Below are positions 54,449-63,726 of a DNA stretch of 64,000 nucleotides, piece by piece (position 1 is the first letter of the stretch; each line of letters opens with the position of its first letter). The stretch is from Betaproteobacteria bacterium. GTDB taxonomy: Bacteria; Pseudomonadota; Gammaproteobacteria; Burkholderiales; SG8-39. Made by a program: the position numbers and the translations under genes. The stretch is taken from the NCBI GenBank assembly GCA_005881575.1, contig VBCA01000003.1, positions 62,001 to 126,000 on the forward strand. The letters run 5' to 3'. The notes beneath the pieces are model-generated. The model was not told the DNA's origin, made no database searches, and saw nothing but the letters and a program-made list of their open reading frames with translations.

Positions 54449-55096
54449 TCAGGTCGCCTCGAGATCGATGCGCAGGGCCGCGGCGGCCGTTATCCTCGCC
54501 TCTAGGTGCGTCGTGAGGATCACAGCGGCGCCCCGCGAAAGCTGCTCCGCAATCAGATCCTGCACGTGCTCTACGGCCGCAGCATCGAGCGCCGCAAACG
54601 GCTCATCCAGGATCCAAAGCGGCGCCCCTTTGCTCAAGGCCAGACGCGCGAGAGCCACCCGCCGCCGCTGTCCCTGCGACAGCACCCGAGCGGGCAGGTT
54701 TTCGCAACCGGCAAGGCCCAAGCGTCGCAACGCCTCGCCGATCTGCGCAGCCTGCCTGGGAACGCCGGCGAGCGTGCACGCCACGTGCAGATTCTCGGTA
54801 GCGGTCAGGTCATCCTTGATTGAATTGGCGTGTCCGACGTAGACGAGCTGCCGCCAGAATTCCTCCTGAAGCCGCCGGATATCTTTTCCGCCCCAACGCA
54901 CTTCGCCGCGGGTGGGTTCGAGCAGGCCGCATGCGATGCGCAGGAGGCTCGTCTTGCCGGAACCGTTGGCTCCTGCGATCCGGAGCAGCTCGCCGCTGCG
55001 CAGCGTGAAGTTCAGCGCGCCGAAGAGCTTGCGCTCGCCGCGCACGCAGTGGAGATCGACCGCCTGGAGCGAGGAGGTGCCCGCTATTTTTCCCAC
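54449..55096 (-). CDS. ccmA: Heme exporter ATP-binding protein CcmA
   Basis: ABC ATPase of 215 residues, GTG start at 55096. Walker A is GANGSGKT at 42-49, the signature is LSQGQRRRVALARLAL and Walker B is LWILDEPFAALD. It powers release of holo-CcmE with CcmB. It begins nine bases after the moxR stop, so it is probably transcribed with moxR. The ribosome site is weak, which would fit coupling to the upstream gene. Confidence 0.95.
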   Translation of the reverse strand: MGKIAGTSSLQAVDLHCVRGERKLFGALNFTLRSGELLRIAGANGSGKTSLLRIACGLLEPTRGEVRWGGKDIRRLQEEFWRQLVYVGHANSIKDDLTATENLHVACTLAGVPRQAAQIGEALRRLGLAGCENLPARVLSQGQRRRVALARLALSKGAPLWILDEPFAALDAAAVEHVQDLIAEQLSRGAAVILTTHLEARITAAAALRIDLEAT

Positions 55097-55105
55097 CGCA
55101 GCGGT

Positions 55106-56014
55106 CTAGGCGGCCGCGAGCTCCGCCCTGACCTCCGCGAGGAGGCGCTCGGCATCGCTGCCGCGTACGCGGGTGATGTCGTCCTGGTACTTGAGCAGGG
55201 TACCGAGGGTGTCGTTGACGGTCTGAGGGTCCAGGGTCATCTTGTCGAGGGCCACCAGCGCCTTCGACCAGTCGATCGTCTCGGCGACGCCGGGGAGCTT
55301 GAACAGATCCATCTTGCGCAGACGCTGCACGAAAGTCACGACCTCGCGGGAAAGGATCTCGGAGGCCTCCGGGGCCTTTCGTTTGAGGATCTCGAGCTCC
55401 CGCGCGGCGTCCGGATAGTCCACCCAGTGGTAGAAGCAGCGCCGCTTGATGGCGTCGTGGATCTCGCGAGTGCGGTTGGAAGTGAGCACGACGATCGGAG
55501 GCTCCGTGGCTCTCACCGTGCCGATCTCTGGGATAGTGATCTGGAAGTCCGACAGTACTTCGAGAAGATACGCCTCGAACGGTTCGTCGGTGCGGTCCAA
55601 TTCGTCGATCAACAGCACCGGCGCCGCGCCCTTACCGCCTTCGAGGGCCTGCATCAGCGGGCGCTTGATGAGAAAGCGCTCGGAGAAGATGTCCTTCGCG
55701 ACCGTGTCGCGCGACGTCCCTTGAGTCTCGGCCAGCCTTATCTCGATCATCTGGCGCGAATAGTTCCACTCATATACCGCCGAGGCGATGTCGAGGCCTT
55801 CGTAGCACTGCAGCCGAACGAGCGGGCGGCCGAGACCGCTGGCGAGGACCTTTGCGATCTCGGTTTTGCCGACGCCGGCCTCGCCTTCGAGAAACAGCGG
55901 GCGGTTCATCTTGAGGGCGAGGAATACCGCGGTGGCGAGGCTGCGCTCGGCGACATAGTCAGCGCGCGCGAGCAGGGCGAGAGCGTCGTCGATCGACTTG
56001 GGAAGCGTGCTCAT
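55106..56014 (-). CDS. MoxR-family AAA+ ATPase (CoxD-like)
   Basis: AAA+ ATPase of 302 residues. Walker A is GEAGVGKTEIAK (about 44-54) and Walker B with sensor is PVLLIDELDRTDEPFEAYLLEVLSD. The MoxR/CoxD group remodels partner proteins together with a VWA protein such as CoxE. That partner is at 46875, on the other side of the ccm genes. This gene is the first of the operon. An extended -10 box (TGGCATAAT) lies only seven bases upstream, so the transcript may be leaderless. Confidence 0.93.
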   Translation of the reverse strand: MSTLPKSIDDALALLARADYVAERSLATAVFLALKMNRPLFLEGEAGVGKTEIAKVLASGLGRPLVRLQCYEGLDIASAVYEWNYSRQMIEIRLAETQGTSRDTVAKDIFSERFLIKRPLMQALEGGKGAAPVLLIDELDRTDEPFEAYLLEVLSDFQITIPEIGTVRATEPPIVVLTSNRTREIHDAIKRRCFYHWVDYPDAARELEILKRKAPEASEILSREVVTFVQRLRKMDLFKLPGVAETIDWSKALVALDKMTLDPQTVNDTLGTLLKYQDDITRVRGSDAERLLAEVRAELAAA

Positions 56015-56020
56015 ACGCGG

Positions 56021-56032
56021 ATTATGCCAGCC
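56021..56032 (-). promoter_or_regulatory. Candidate extended -10 promoter of the moxR-ccm-coxE operon
   Basis: On the minus strand GGCTGGCATAAT contains TG-G-CATAAT, an extended -10. It lies seven bases before the moxR ATG, placing transcription start at or near the ATG. The same 12 bases occur upstream of the malonyl-CoA decarboxylase gene. No good -35 is seen. Confidence 0.4.
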
Positions 56033-56040
56033 TGGCCGGC

Positions 56041-56066
56041 AAAAAACCTTCCGCGGGAGGGAAGGT
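56041..56066 (-). terminator. Intrinsic terminator after malonyl-CoA decarboxylase
   Basis: On the minus strand ACCTTCC-CTCCCGC-GGAAGGT is followed by TTTTTT, a good stem with a T-run, 26 bases after the decarboxylase stop. It separates that gene from moxR, so moxR-ccm-coxE needs its own promoter. Confidence 0.75.
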
Positions 56067-56091
56067 CGACTTACGGGGAGCCCTCAGGGGT

Positions 56092-57450
56092 CTAGGCGGT
56101 GACCGCGCGCCGGCGGGCAGCGCCGCGCATGAGCAGCGAATCTTTCGCCAATACTCCGAAGCGGCGAGCGGCGACGATGCGGCGCTCCCTGGCGTAGGCC
56201 TCGTGGTTGCGCTCCAGGTCGTCGAGGCGGTAGACGTAGTTCACCATGAGCCCCGCCGAGCGGCGCATGCCCGCGACCGAGATATCGCCGAGCCAGTTGA
56301 GGCGCTCCAGGCGCGCGCCGTTGCCGAGGTGAAACCGCGCCACCGGGTCGAGCGGCTCGTCGTCCTGCTTGGCGTAGAGAAGATAGTAGGCGCACAGACG
56401 GCTGAGCTGTTTCAGGATTTCCGCGGCGCGCAGCTTGTCCTTGAACCAGTCCGGCACGTCGAGCTTGGCGAGCAAGGCGGCGAGCTCCGCGTGCCTGGGA
56501 TCGCCTTCCCGCAGCCCCGTACCACCGGTAAGCCATTTGCGGAAACCCGGGATCGGCGAGAGAGTGGCGAAGGTCTTCAGGCGCGGAAATTCGCGGCCGA
56601 GGTCTTCGGCGACCTGCTTGATGAGAAGATTGCCGAACGAGATGCCACGCAGGCCTTCCTGGGGATTCGTAATCGAGTAGAAGATCGCGCAGTCGGCCGA
56701 AGCGGGATCCACTACCGGGGAGCCGAGGGCGAGCAGCGGCTGCACCTTGGCGCTCATGCCGCGGGCGAGCGCCACTTCGATGAAGATCACCGGCTCGTCG
56801 GGCAGCGCCGGATGGAAAAAAGCATAGCAGCGGCGGTCGGCCTGGAGCCGGCGGCGCAGGTCGTGCCAGCCCTGGATCTCGTGCACGGCCTCGTACTGGA
56901 TCAGCTTCTCCAGCACCAGCGCGGACGTGCGCCAGTCGATGCGCTGCAGGACCAGGAATCCGCGATTGAACCAGGAACGGAACAGACGGGCGAGGTCGGT
57001 TTCGATGACCGCCCAATGCGGATGGTCGGCCAAGCCCCGCAGCAGCCGGCGCCGCATTTCCAGGAGAACGCCGATTCCGCCGGGGGCCATGTTGAGGCGC
57101 CGGAAGAGCTCTTGGCGCGGCGATTCCACGGCCCGCTGCAGGTGCAAGAGCTTTGCGGGGGACGGGTCCTTGCGGTAGGCGTCGGCGGATCGGCCGACCG
57201 CCTCGGGGTCGAGAGAAAACTCCTTGACGAGTAAGCTGAAAAAAACCTCCAGTGCCGGCTCATCCAGCGATTGATACGCTGCGAGCGCCTCGCGCGCGAT
57301 GAAGGCGCCGGACCCCTCGCCGCGCTGGGACTGGAGTTCGTGGCAGATCGACGCCGCGCGGCGGGCGCTGCGCACGGCAGCGCGCGAAGGCGCCCCCGGG
57401 TGGGTAGGCGCGGACCCCAGCAGACGCTGCAAGAAAGAAGGCTTGTACAT
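56092..57450 (-). CDS. Malonyl-CoA decarboxylase
   Basis: Malonyl-CoA decarboxylase family protein of 452 residues. The N-terminal helical domain is followed by the GNAT-like catalytic domain, with WHDLRRRLQADRRCYAFFHPALPDEPVIFIEVAL and SITNPQEGLRGISFGNLLIKQV as recognisable blocks. The C-terminal part has LCAYYLLYAKQDDEPLDPVARFHLGNGARL. It converts malonyl-CoA to acetyl-CoA in the cytoplasm. It stands alone between the coxSLM genes and the moxR operon, with a terminator on both sides. Confidence 0.92.
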   Translation of the reverse strand: MYKPSFLQRLLGSAPTHPGAPSRAAVRSARRAASICHELQSQRGEGSGAFIAREALAAYQSLDEPALEVFFSLLVKEFSLDPEAVGRSADAYRKDPSPAKLLHLQRAVESPRQELFRRLNMAPGGIGVLLEMRRRLLRGLADHPHWAVIETDLARLFRSWFNRGFLVLQRIDWRTSALVLEKLIQYEAVHEIQGWHDLRRRLQADRRCYAFFHPALPDEPVIFIEVALARGMSAKVQPLLALGSPVVDPASADCAIFYSITNPQEGLRGISFGNLLIKQVAEDLGREFPRLKTFATLSPIPGFRKWLTGGTGLREGDPRHAELAALLAKLDVPDWFKDKLRAAEILKQLSRLCAYYLLYAKQDDEPLDPVARFHLGNGARLERLNWLGDISVAGMRRSAGLMVNYVYRLDDLERNHEAYARERRIVAARRFGVLAKDSLLMRGAARRRAVTA

Positions 57451-57514
57451 GTTCCCCCCTTATGGACAACTCGGACTGTGCCGGGTTCTGCCCACGGTCT
57501 GACATTTCAGACGA

Positions 57515-57526
57515 ATTATGCCAGCC
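57515..57526 (-). promoter_or_regulatory. Candidate extended -10 promoter of malonyl-CoA decarboxylase
   Basis: AGGCTGGCATAAT on the minus strand is shared with the moxR box (12 identical bases) and contains TG-G-CATAAT. It lies 65 bases before the decarboxylase ATG. A weak or absent -35 leaves this tentative. Confidence 0.4.
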
Positions 57527-57540
57527 TAGCGTGACAACGC

Positions 57541-57571
57541 AAAAAACGCTCCCCCAAGCCAGTTGGGGGAG
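57541..57571 (-). terminator. Intrinsic terminator after coxSLM
   Basis: CTCCCCCAA-loop-TTGGGGGAG forms a nine-base-pair stem, with a T-run after it on the minus strand (GCGTTTTTTG). It lies 33 bases beyond the coxM stop and ends the coxS-coxL-coxM transcript. Confidence 0.8.
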
Positions 57572-57603
57572 GGCCGGTCGGGATCCGGGGACTCCCGGAT
57601 GTT

Positions 57604-58401
57604 CTATTTCATCGCCGCTTCGACCGCACGCTTCGCCATGACCGTGACCAGGTGCGCCCGGTAGTCGGCCTTTGCGTGCAGATCCGAGTTGAGGCCCTTT
57701 TCGGGCACCGCGATGTTCGCCACGGACTCGGGGGCGAATTTCGCCGCGAGCGCTTTTTCCATCGCCGCCACGCGGAACACGCTCGGGGCCGCGCCGGTCA
57801 CTGCGACCCGCACGCCCGAGCCGGAGTCGGCGACGAAGACCCCGACGATGGCGTAGCGCGAGGCCGGATTCTTGAACTTCATGTAGGCTGCCCGCTTGGG
57901 CACCGGGAAGCTCACCGAGGTGATGATCTCACCCTTCTGCAAGGCGGTCTCGTACATGCCCTTGAAGAATTCGTCCGCGGCGATCTTGCGCTTGTTGGTG
58001 ACGATGGTCGCCCCGAGGGCGAGAACCGCCGCCGGATAATCTGCCGCCGGGTCGTTATTGGCGAGCGAGCCGCCGATCGTGCCCATGTTGCGGACCATAC
58101 GGTCGCCGATGCCTCCGGCGAGGCTCGCGAGCGCGGGAATCGCCTTCTTCACTGCGGCGGAAGAGGCGACTTCGGCGTGACGAGTCATCGCGCCGATGGC
58201 GACCGCTTTGCTGTCCCCCTTGATGCCTGAAAGCTCTTTGATCGTGCCGAGATCGATGACCGCGGACGGATGCGCCAGGCGCAGCTTCATCGCCGCGATC
58301 AGGCTCTGGCCGCCGGCGAGCAGCTTTGCGTCGCCGTCTTTCGCGAGCACCTTGGCCGCGTCGGCGACCGTTTTAGCCTTCTGGTAGCTGAATGAATACA
58401 T
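57604..58401 (-). CDS. coxM: CoxM-like FAD-binding subunit of a molybdenum hydroxylase
   Basis: Medium FAD subunit, 265 residues. The FAD-binding motifs are LAGGQSLIAAMKLRLAHPSAVIDLG and RNMGTIGGSLANNDPAADYP. It passes electrons from the iron-sulfur subunit to a quinone or other acceptor. It is the last gene of coxS-coxL-coxM. The C-terminal part has VPKRAAYMKFKNPASRYAIVGV, family-typical. Confidence 0.95.
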   Translation of the reverse strand: MYSFSYQKAKTVADAAKVLAKDGDAKLLAGGQSLIAAMKLRLAHPSAVIDLGTIKELSGIKGDSKAVAIGAMTRHAEVASSAAVKKAIPALASLAGGIGDRMVRNMGTIGGSLANNDPAADYPAAVLALGATIVTNKRKIAADEFFKGMYETALQKGEIITSVSFPVPKRAAYMKFKNPASRYAIVGVFVADSGSGVRVAVTGAAPSVFRVAAMEKALAAKFAPESVANIAVPEKGLNSDLHAKADYRAHLVTVMAKRAVEAAMK

Positions 58402-58410
58402 GCGCGTCTC

Positions 58411-60777
58411 CTAGGCAGCTTTCTTCATCTTGCTTTCCTGGCACGCCCGCCAGATCCTCTGCGGCGTCGCCGGCATCTCGATGTCGCGAACGCCGAGCGC
58501 GTCGGTGAGCGCGTTCATCACCGCGGCCGGGGCGCCGATCGCGCCTGCTTCGCCGCAGCCCTTCACCCCGAGCGGATTGTGCGTGCAGGGCGTTTCCTTC
58601 GTGCCCACCTTGAATGCCGGAACGTCGTCCGCGCGCGGCATGCAGTAGTCGAGGTAGGAGCCCGTGACGAGCTGGCCCGACTCCTTGTCGTAGTGGCAGC
58701 CCTCGGTCAGCGCCTGCCCGATGCCTTGGGTCAATCCGCCGTGCACCTGTCCCTCTACGATCATCGGGTTGATGATCTTGCCGAAGTCGTCCACTGCGGT
58801 GAAATTCACGATGCTCACCGTGCCGGTATCGGGATCCACCTCGACTTCGCAGATGTGGCTCCCGGCCGGGAAGGTGAAGTTGGCCGGATCGTAGAAGGCG
58901 TTCTCGTTCAAGCCGGGCTCCAGCTTGTCCAAAGGATAGTTGTGCGGCACGTAAGCCGCGAGAGACACTTCGGCGAACGCTTTTTTCTTGTCGGTGCCTC
59001 TCACGACGAACGCGCCGTCCTTGAATTCGATGTCGGCTTCCGCGGCCTCCATGAGGTGCGCCGCGATTTTCTTGCCTTTGGCCACGATCTTGTCCACGGC
59101 CTTCACGATCGCAGTCCCTCCTACGGCGATCGAGCGCGACCCGTAGGTGCCCATGCCGAAGAGGATCTTTCCGGTGTCGCCGTGCACGATGTCGATGTCC
59201 TCCATCGGGATGCCGAGGCGATCGGCTACCACCTGCCCGAACGTGGTCTCGTGTCCTTGCCCGTGGGAATGCGAACCCGTGAACACCGTCACCTTGCCGG
59301 TCGGATGGACGCGGACTTCACCCGCTTCGAAGAGGCCCGCGCGCGCGCCTAGCGCTCCGGCGACGTTCGAAGGCGCGATGCCGCAGGCCTCGATGTAGCA
59401 GGAATAGCCCAGGCCGCGGAGCTTCCCGCGCCTTGCCGCGTCGGCCCTCCGTCCCTGGAACCCGGCGACGTCGGCAATTTTCAGCGCTTCGGCGAGCGTC
59501 GCCTCGTAGTTGCCGGTGTCGTACAGGAGCGCGACCGGGGTCTGGTACGGGAAGGTCTTGATGAAATTGCGCCGGCGGATCTCGGCAGGGCTCATCTTCA
59601 TTTCGCGTGCAGCGGTTTCGACCAGCCGTTCGACGACGTAAGTAGCCTCGGGCCGCCCCGCGCCGCGGTAAGCGTCGACCGGCGCCGTATTGGTGAACAC
59701 CGCGGTGACCTCAGCGTAGATTACCGGCGTGGTGTACTGCCCGGCGAGCAGCGTCGCGTAGAGAATGGTCGGAATGCACGATGCGAAAGTGGAGAGGTAC
59801 GCCCCCATGTTCGCCGTGGTGGTGACGCGCATCGCGAGGAATCGTCCCTCCCGGTCGAGGGCCAGCTCCGCCCGGGTCACGTGATCGCGGCCGTGCGCAT
59901 CCGAGACGAAGGATTCGCTGCGGTCCGCGGTCCATTTCACCGGGCGGTTGATCTGCTTCGAAGCCCAGGTGCAGACCACGTCCTCGGCGTAGAGATAGAT
60001 CTTCGAGCCGAAGCCCCCGCCCACGTCGGGCGCTACCACCCGCACCTTGTGCTCGGGAAGTCCCAGCACGAAAGCGGTCATGAGCAGCCGCTCGACGTGG
60101 GGGTTCTGGTTGGCGACGTAAAGCGTGTAGCTGTCGTCGGCGCGCGAGTAGGTTGCGTTCGCGGCCCGCGGCTCGATCGCGTTGGGGACGAGCCGGTTGT
60201 TGAGGAATTCGAGCGTGGTGACGTGCGCGGCGCCGGAGAAGGCCTTGTCCACCGCGGCCCTGTCGCCTAGGCCCCAGACGTAGCAGGTGTTGTCCGGCGC
60301 GATGTCGTGCACCACCGGCGCCCCATTTTTGCGCGCCTCTGCCGCGCGTACCACCGCGGGCAGCTCCTCGTAATCCACTTTCACCAGCTCGGCGGCATCC
60401 CGCGCCTGCGGGTAAGTTTCCGCGATCACAATCGCGACGTGGTCGCCGACGTAGCGCGCCTTGCCCTGCGCGAGGCAGGGGTGCGGCGGCTCCTTCATCG
60501 GCTGGCCGTTGACGTCGGTGATGAGCCAGCCGCAAGGCAGCCCGTTGACCTTGGCCCCGGCGAGATCGTCGCCGGTGAAGATGGCGACGACCCCGGGCGC
60601 TTTGAGCGCTTTGTCCTTCTTGATCGATTTGATCTTCGCGTGGGCGTGAGGCGAGCGCACGAAATGCGCATGCGTCTGCCCCGGCAGCGCGACGTCGTCG
60701 GTATAGTTGCCTGCACCGGTGAGAAAACGATAGTCCTCTTTGCGCTTGATCGAAGCGCCGATATAGGGGGTCGCCAT
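58411..60777 (-). CDS. coxL: CoxL-like large subunit of a form II (CO dehydrogenase-like) molybdenum hydroxylase
   Basis: Molybdopterin-cytosine-dinucleotide-binding subunit, 788 residues. GGGFGSK is at 253-259. The diagnostic motif reads AYRGAGR at 369-375, the form II pattern; form I CO dehydrogenase has AYxCSFR there. CO oxidation is therefore not certain, and an aldehyde or aromatic substrate is possible. The near-terminal [19 protein letters not shown] holds the active-site glutamate. It follows coxS by three bases, and coxM starts nine bases after its stop. Confidence 0.95.
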   Translation of the reverse strand: MATPYIGASIKRKEDYRFLTGAGNYTDDVALPGQTHAHFVRSPHAHAKIKSIKKDKALKAPGVVAIFTGDDLAGAKVNGLPCGWLITDVNGQPMKEPPHPCLAQGKARYVGDHVAIVIAETYPQARDAAELVKVDYEELPAVVRAAEARKNGAPVVHDIAPDNTCYVWGLGDRAAVDKAFSGAAHVTTLEFLNNRLVPNAIEPRAANATYSRADDSYTLYVANQNPHVERLLMTAFVLGLPEHKVRVVAPDVGGGFGSKIYLYAEDVVCTWASKQINRPVKWTADRSESFVSDAHGRDHVTRAELALDREGRFLAMRVTTTANMGAYLSTFASCIPTILYATLLAGQYTTPVIYAEVTAVFTNTAPVDAYRGAGRPEATYVVERLVETAAREMKMSPAEIRRRNFIKTFPYQTPVALLYDTGNYEATLAEALKIADVAGFQGRRADAARRGKLRGLGYSCYIEACGIAPSNVAGALGARAGLFEAGEVRVHPTGKVTVFTGSHSHGQGHETTFGQVVADRLGIPMEDIDIVHGDTGKILFGMGTYGSRSIAVGGTAIVKAVDKIVAKGKKIAAHLMEAAEADIEFKDGAFVVRGTDKKKAFAEVSLAAYVPHNYPLDKLEPGLNENAFYDPANFTFPAGSHICEVEVDPDTGTVSIVNFTAVDDFGKIINPMIVEGQVHGGLTQGIGQALTEGCHYDKESGQLVTGSYLDYCMPRADDVPAFKVGTKETPCTHNPLGVKGCGEAGAIGAPAAVMNALTDALGVRDIEMPATPQRIWRACQESKMKKAA

Positions 60778-60780
60778 GCT

Positions 60781-61254
60781 CTAGCTCCTCATCGTCTGCG
60801 AGGCGGCTTTGATCGCCTTGACGATATTGTGATACCCGGTGCAGCGGCACAGATTCCCGTCGAGCTGCTCGCGGATCAGTTCCTCGCTGGGGTCGGGGAA
60901 GTTCTTCACCAGATCGATCGCGCTCATGACCATGCCGGGAGTGCAGAAACCGCATTGCAGGCCGTGGTGCTGGCGGAAGGCCTCCTGCATCGGGTGCAGC
61001 GTGCCGTCCGCCTTGGCGATGCCCTCGATCGTGACGAGGTCGGCCCCTTCGGCCTGCATCGCCAGCATATTGCAGGACTTCACGGCGCGGCCGTTCATGT
61101 GGATGGTGCACGCGCCGCACTGGGCGGTGTCGCAGCCGACGTGGGTACCGGTAAGACGCAGGCTGTCGCGGATGAAGTTGACGAGCAGCGTGCGTTCTTC
61201 GACCTCGGCGCTCGCCGGCTTGCCGTTGACGGTCAGGGAGACCTTGACGGTCAT
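60781..61254 (-). CDS. coxS: CoxS-like 2Fe-2S subunit of a molybdenum hydroxylase
   Basis: Small subunit, 157 residues, with two 2Fe-2S sites: C41, C46, C49, C61 ([16 protein letters not shown]) and C101, C104, C136, C138 ([14 protein letters not shown] and LCRCTGYHN). It is the first gene of the coxSLM operon. It is divergent from XdhC, about 270 bases away, which carries both promoters. Confidence 0.96.
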   Translation of the reverse strand: MTVKVSLTVNGKPASAEVEERTLLVNFIRDSLRLTGTHVGCDTAQCGACTIHMNGRAVKSCNMLAMQAEGADLVTIEGIAKADGTLHPMQEAFRQHHGLQCGFCTPGMVMSAIDLVKNFPDPSEELIREQLDGNLCRCTGYHNIVKAIKAASQTMRS

Positions 61255-61410
61255 GATTCGACTCCTTCGGTGAAAGTTGAACTTTTTCTCGGATGGCGTT
61301 CAAATAAACTACAGAAATCGTTTGACGAAAAAGCCTCCTTGACGGCGATTCCTGTCGAGGGATTTGCGGCGATGCGTGGCGAGAGAAATCCTAGACCATG
61401 ATCGCGCCGC

Positions 61411-61430
61411 AATCAACCACAAGCTTGATT
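61411..61430. promoter_or_regulatory. Inverted repeat AATCAA-N8-TTGATT, candidate operator between coxS and xdhC
   Basis: The perfect six-base arms AATCAA and TTGATT are eight bases apart, in the 270-base divergent region that serves coxS and the XdhC gene. A possible plus-strand promoter, TTGACC (61441-61446) with TAGGCT 17 bases on, lies next to it. A regulator binding here could control both directions. The assignment rests on the sequence only. Confidence 0.35.
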
Positions 61431-61524
61431 TCGTCGCGGCTTGACCCAAGTTTGAGACAGGTCTAGGCTACCTCGTTCAAGCGTCTGTTAGGATTCAACA
61501 ATATTTTCTGAGCAAGGAATTCCC

Positions 61525-62532
61525 GTGGACAGCGTCGATCTGGAAGTGGTGCGCAGCGCCTTGAAATGGAGCGAATCGGGCCATCGCGCCACCTTGGGCA
61601 CAGTCGTTCATACCTGGGGCTCCGCCCCGCGCCCTGTGGGAGCGATGCTCGTCATTCGCGACGACGGCCAGGTCATGGGCTCGGTTTCCGGCGGCTGCGT
61701 CGAGGACGATCTCATCGACAAAGTGAAAAGCCAGGCACTCGCGGCTTCGAAACCTGAAGTCACGACCTACGGCGTCACGCAGGAACAGGCGACGCGTTAC
61801 GGATTGCCGTGCGGCGGCACGCTGCAGATCGTGCTCGAGCCGGTCGGCAAGGAATCGAAGCTGGAGGATCTGTTGAGCGTGATCGAGCGCCACGAGCTCG
61901 CGGCGCGCTTCCTCGACATGGAAACCGGCAAAGTGCGCATGGAACCGGGAAAATGGTCGGACCTGCTCGAGTTCGACGGCAAGGTGCTGAAGACGGTGCA
62001 CGGGCCGCGCTGGCGGCTGCTTTTGATCGGCGCGGCGCAGGTGAGTCGCTATCTCGCGCAAATGGCGCAGGCGCTCGACTATCACGTGACCGTGTGCGAC
62101 CCACGCGGCGAGTACGCCGACGGCTGGGACCTCGTGGAAGTCCCCCTCAATCGCGGCTATCCTGACGATGTCGTCGTGCAGATGAACCTCGACGCGCACA
62201 GCGCGGTGGTCGCGGTGACGCACGACCCCAAGCTCGACGACGCAGCGCTCCTGGAAGCGCTCAAGTCGCCGGCGTTCTACGTCGGCGCTCTCGGCTCCAA
62301 GAAGAACAACGACGCGCGGCGCATACGTCTGGCGGATTTCGACCTCGCCGCCTCCGAGATCGAGAGGTTGCGCGGGCCGGTGGGCCTGAAAATCGGCTCG
62401 AAGACCCCGCCCGAGATCGCGGTAGCCATTCTCGCCGAGATGACGGCGGTCAGGCGCGGCGTGCAGATCCCGGAAACGGTCGAGCCGCCGAAGGTCAACG
62501 TCTCGGCGGGCTGCGAAGTTCCGCAAAACTAG
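61525..62532 (+). CDS. XdhC/CoxI-family molybdenum hydroxylase maturation protein
   Basis: XdhC-type protein of 335 residues, GTG start at 61525 behind CAAGGAATTCCC. The XdhC domain holds GSVSGGCVEDDLIDKVK and LPCGGTLQIVLEP. The C-terminal Rossmann-like half has LLLIGAAQVSRYLAQMAQALDYHVTVCDPR. Such proteins bind and sulfurate the molybdenum cofactor for xanthine-oxidase-family enzymes. It is divergent from coxSLM, and the MobA-like gene follows in the same direction. Confidence 0.92.
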   Translation: MDSVDLEVVRSALKWSESGHRATLGTVVHTWGSAPRPVGAMLVIRDDGQVMGSVSGGCVEDDLIDKVKSQALAASKPEVTTYGVTQEQATRYGLPCGGTLQIVLEPVGKESKLEDLLSVIERHELAARFLDMETGKVRMEPGKWSDLLEFDGKVLKTVHGPRWRLLLIGAAQVSRYLAQMAQALDYHVTVCDPRGEYADGWDLVEVPLNRGYPDDVVVQMNLDAHSAVVAVTHDPKLDDAALLEALKSPAFYVGALGSKKNNDARRIRLADFDLAASEIERLRGPVGLKIGSKTPPEIAVAILAEMTAVRRGVQIPETVEPPKVNVSAGCEVPQN

Positions 62533-62562
62533 TTATTCTCCCTCTCCTTCGAGGGGGAGTTC

Positions 62563-63150
62563 ATGGCCGCAACGATCCGCGGCATTCTTCTGGCAGCGGG
62601 CTATTCGACGCGCTTCGGCTCGAACAAGCTCCTCCAGACGCTGCCGGCGGGCACACCCGAAGCCGGAACGCCGGTCGGGCTCGCCGCCGCCAAACACCTG
62701 CTGGAGGCCTTGCCCGAGTCCATAGCGGTCGTCAGGCCTCGGGCGCAAAAGCTCGGAAAAATCCTGCGCGATGCCGGCTGCAACACCGTCGTGTGCAAGA
62801 ACGCGAGCGAGGGCATGGGAACGAGCCTTGCCGCCGGCGTGCGCGCGACCTCCGACGCCAACGGTTGGATCGTCGCGCTCGCCGACATGCCGTTCATCCG
62901 GCCCGAAACCATCCGGATCGTCACGAAAGCTCTACAGGAAGGCGCAGCGATCGCCGCACCTTCGTTCCACGGCGAGCGCGGACATCCGGTCGGATTCGCG
63001 CGGCGCTTCTACGAGGAGCTTTCTTCTCTGCACGGCGACGACGGCGCGCGCCAATTCCTGAAGCAGCACCCGGAATGGGTGAAGGTCTTCGAGGTCGATG
63101 ACCCCGGGGTCGTGGACGACATCGACAAGCCTTCGGACCTCGAGCGCTAG
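62563..63150 (+). CDS. MobA/MocA-like nucleotidyltransferase (molybdenum cofactor)
   Basis: Nucleotidyltransferase of 195 residues. The start motif GILLAAGYSTRFGSNKLL (8-25) is typical for MobA/MocA and VALADMPFIRPETI holds the metal aspartate. It probably adds CMP to molybdopterin, as needed by the IorB and CoxL enzymes here. It follows the XdhC-type gene by 30 bases, with the GC-rich hairpin-like TCTCCTTCGAGGGGGAG before the ATG, which also serves as the ribosome site. Confidence 0.88.
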   Translation: MAATIRGILLAAGYSTRFGSNKLLQTLPAGTPEAGTPVGLAAAKHLLEALPESIAVVRPRAQKLGKILRDAGCNTVVCKNASEGMGTSLAAGVRATSDANGWIVALADMPFIRPETIRIVTKALQEGAAIAAPSFHGERGHPVGFARRFYEELSSLHGDDGARQFLKQHPEWVKVFEVDDPGVVDDIDKPSDLER

Positions 63151-63179
63151 CCGCCCGAGGCAGACATCCTCCCTCGCGA

Positions 63180-63548
63180 TCAAAGCCCGTGGTACGAGCC
63201 GGAGCGGTGCCTGTCTATGGATTCGGGGCCGAATTGCCGTGCGAGCCCCGTGCCGACAGCGCGCAAGGTCGCAACGAGCGCGCGTCCGATTGCCTGTCGC
63301 AGGCGCGGGGACGGCGCAGGTTCCGACAGAACGAGCTCGCTCCGCTCCTGCGCATGAATCAACGTCAGGCCCGGGCGCTCGAGGGTGAGCGCATCGTTCG
63401 CCGCGAGGAAGTAATCTTCGTGATCCCTGTGCTGGGTGATCCAGAGCGCCCCTCGAACGCACTCGACCCGCGCCCCCCTGGGGTCATAGAGGCGGATGAG
63501 CTCACGAGCTTCGAGGTGGAGCTGGGCGCGATCGAAACCGATGTTCAT
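63180..63548 (-). CDS. DUF2917-family protein
   Basis: A 122-residue protein that matches DUF2917, an uncharacterised family of Burkholderiales (LHLEARELIRLYDPRGARVECVRGALWITQHRDHEDYFLAANDAL). A small beta-rich cupin-like domain is expected. It is divergent from the LysR gene at 63727 and convergent with the MobA-like gene. A LysR regulator next to a DUF2917 gene is a plausible regulator-target pair. The function is unknown. Confidence 0.82.
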   Translation of the reverse strand: MNIGFDRAQLHLEARELIRLYDPRGARVECVRGALWITQHRDHEDYFLAANDALTLERPGLTLIHAQERSELVLSEPAPSPRLRQAIGRALVATLRAVGTGLARQFGPESIDRHRSGSYHGL

Positions 63549-63726
63549 GGGCGTTTCCTATTTCGCAGGCTTGATGTTCGTCAACCTTCCATTCATAATG
63601 CGCGCCACGCATGTGTCACTGCGCTTCCTCCCACCGCGACCTGCGCGCAATCTACGCTCGAGATTATTCGGCGGAACGCGAGCCGGATCAAACGATCTTT
63701 CAGCATGTTTTGCATGAGAAAAAGGA

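Noticed and set aside
59711-61303. 530-residue minus-strand ORF over coxS/coxL
   Set aside because: Shifted frame of coxS and coxL; only the real frames carry cluster motifs.
63496-63717. 73-residue plus-strand ORF before the LysR gene
   Set aside because: It overlaps the DUF2917 start and the divergent promoter region, and its composition is basic and shadow-like.
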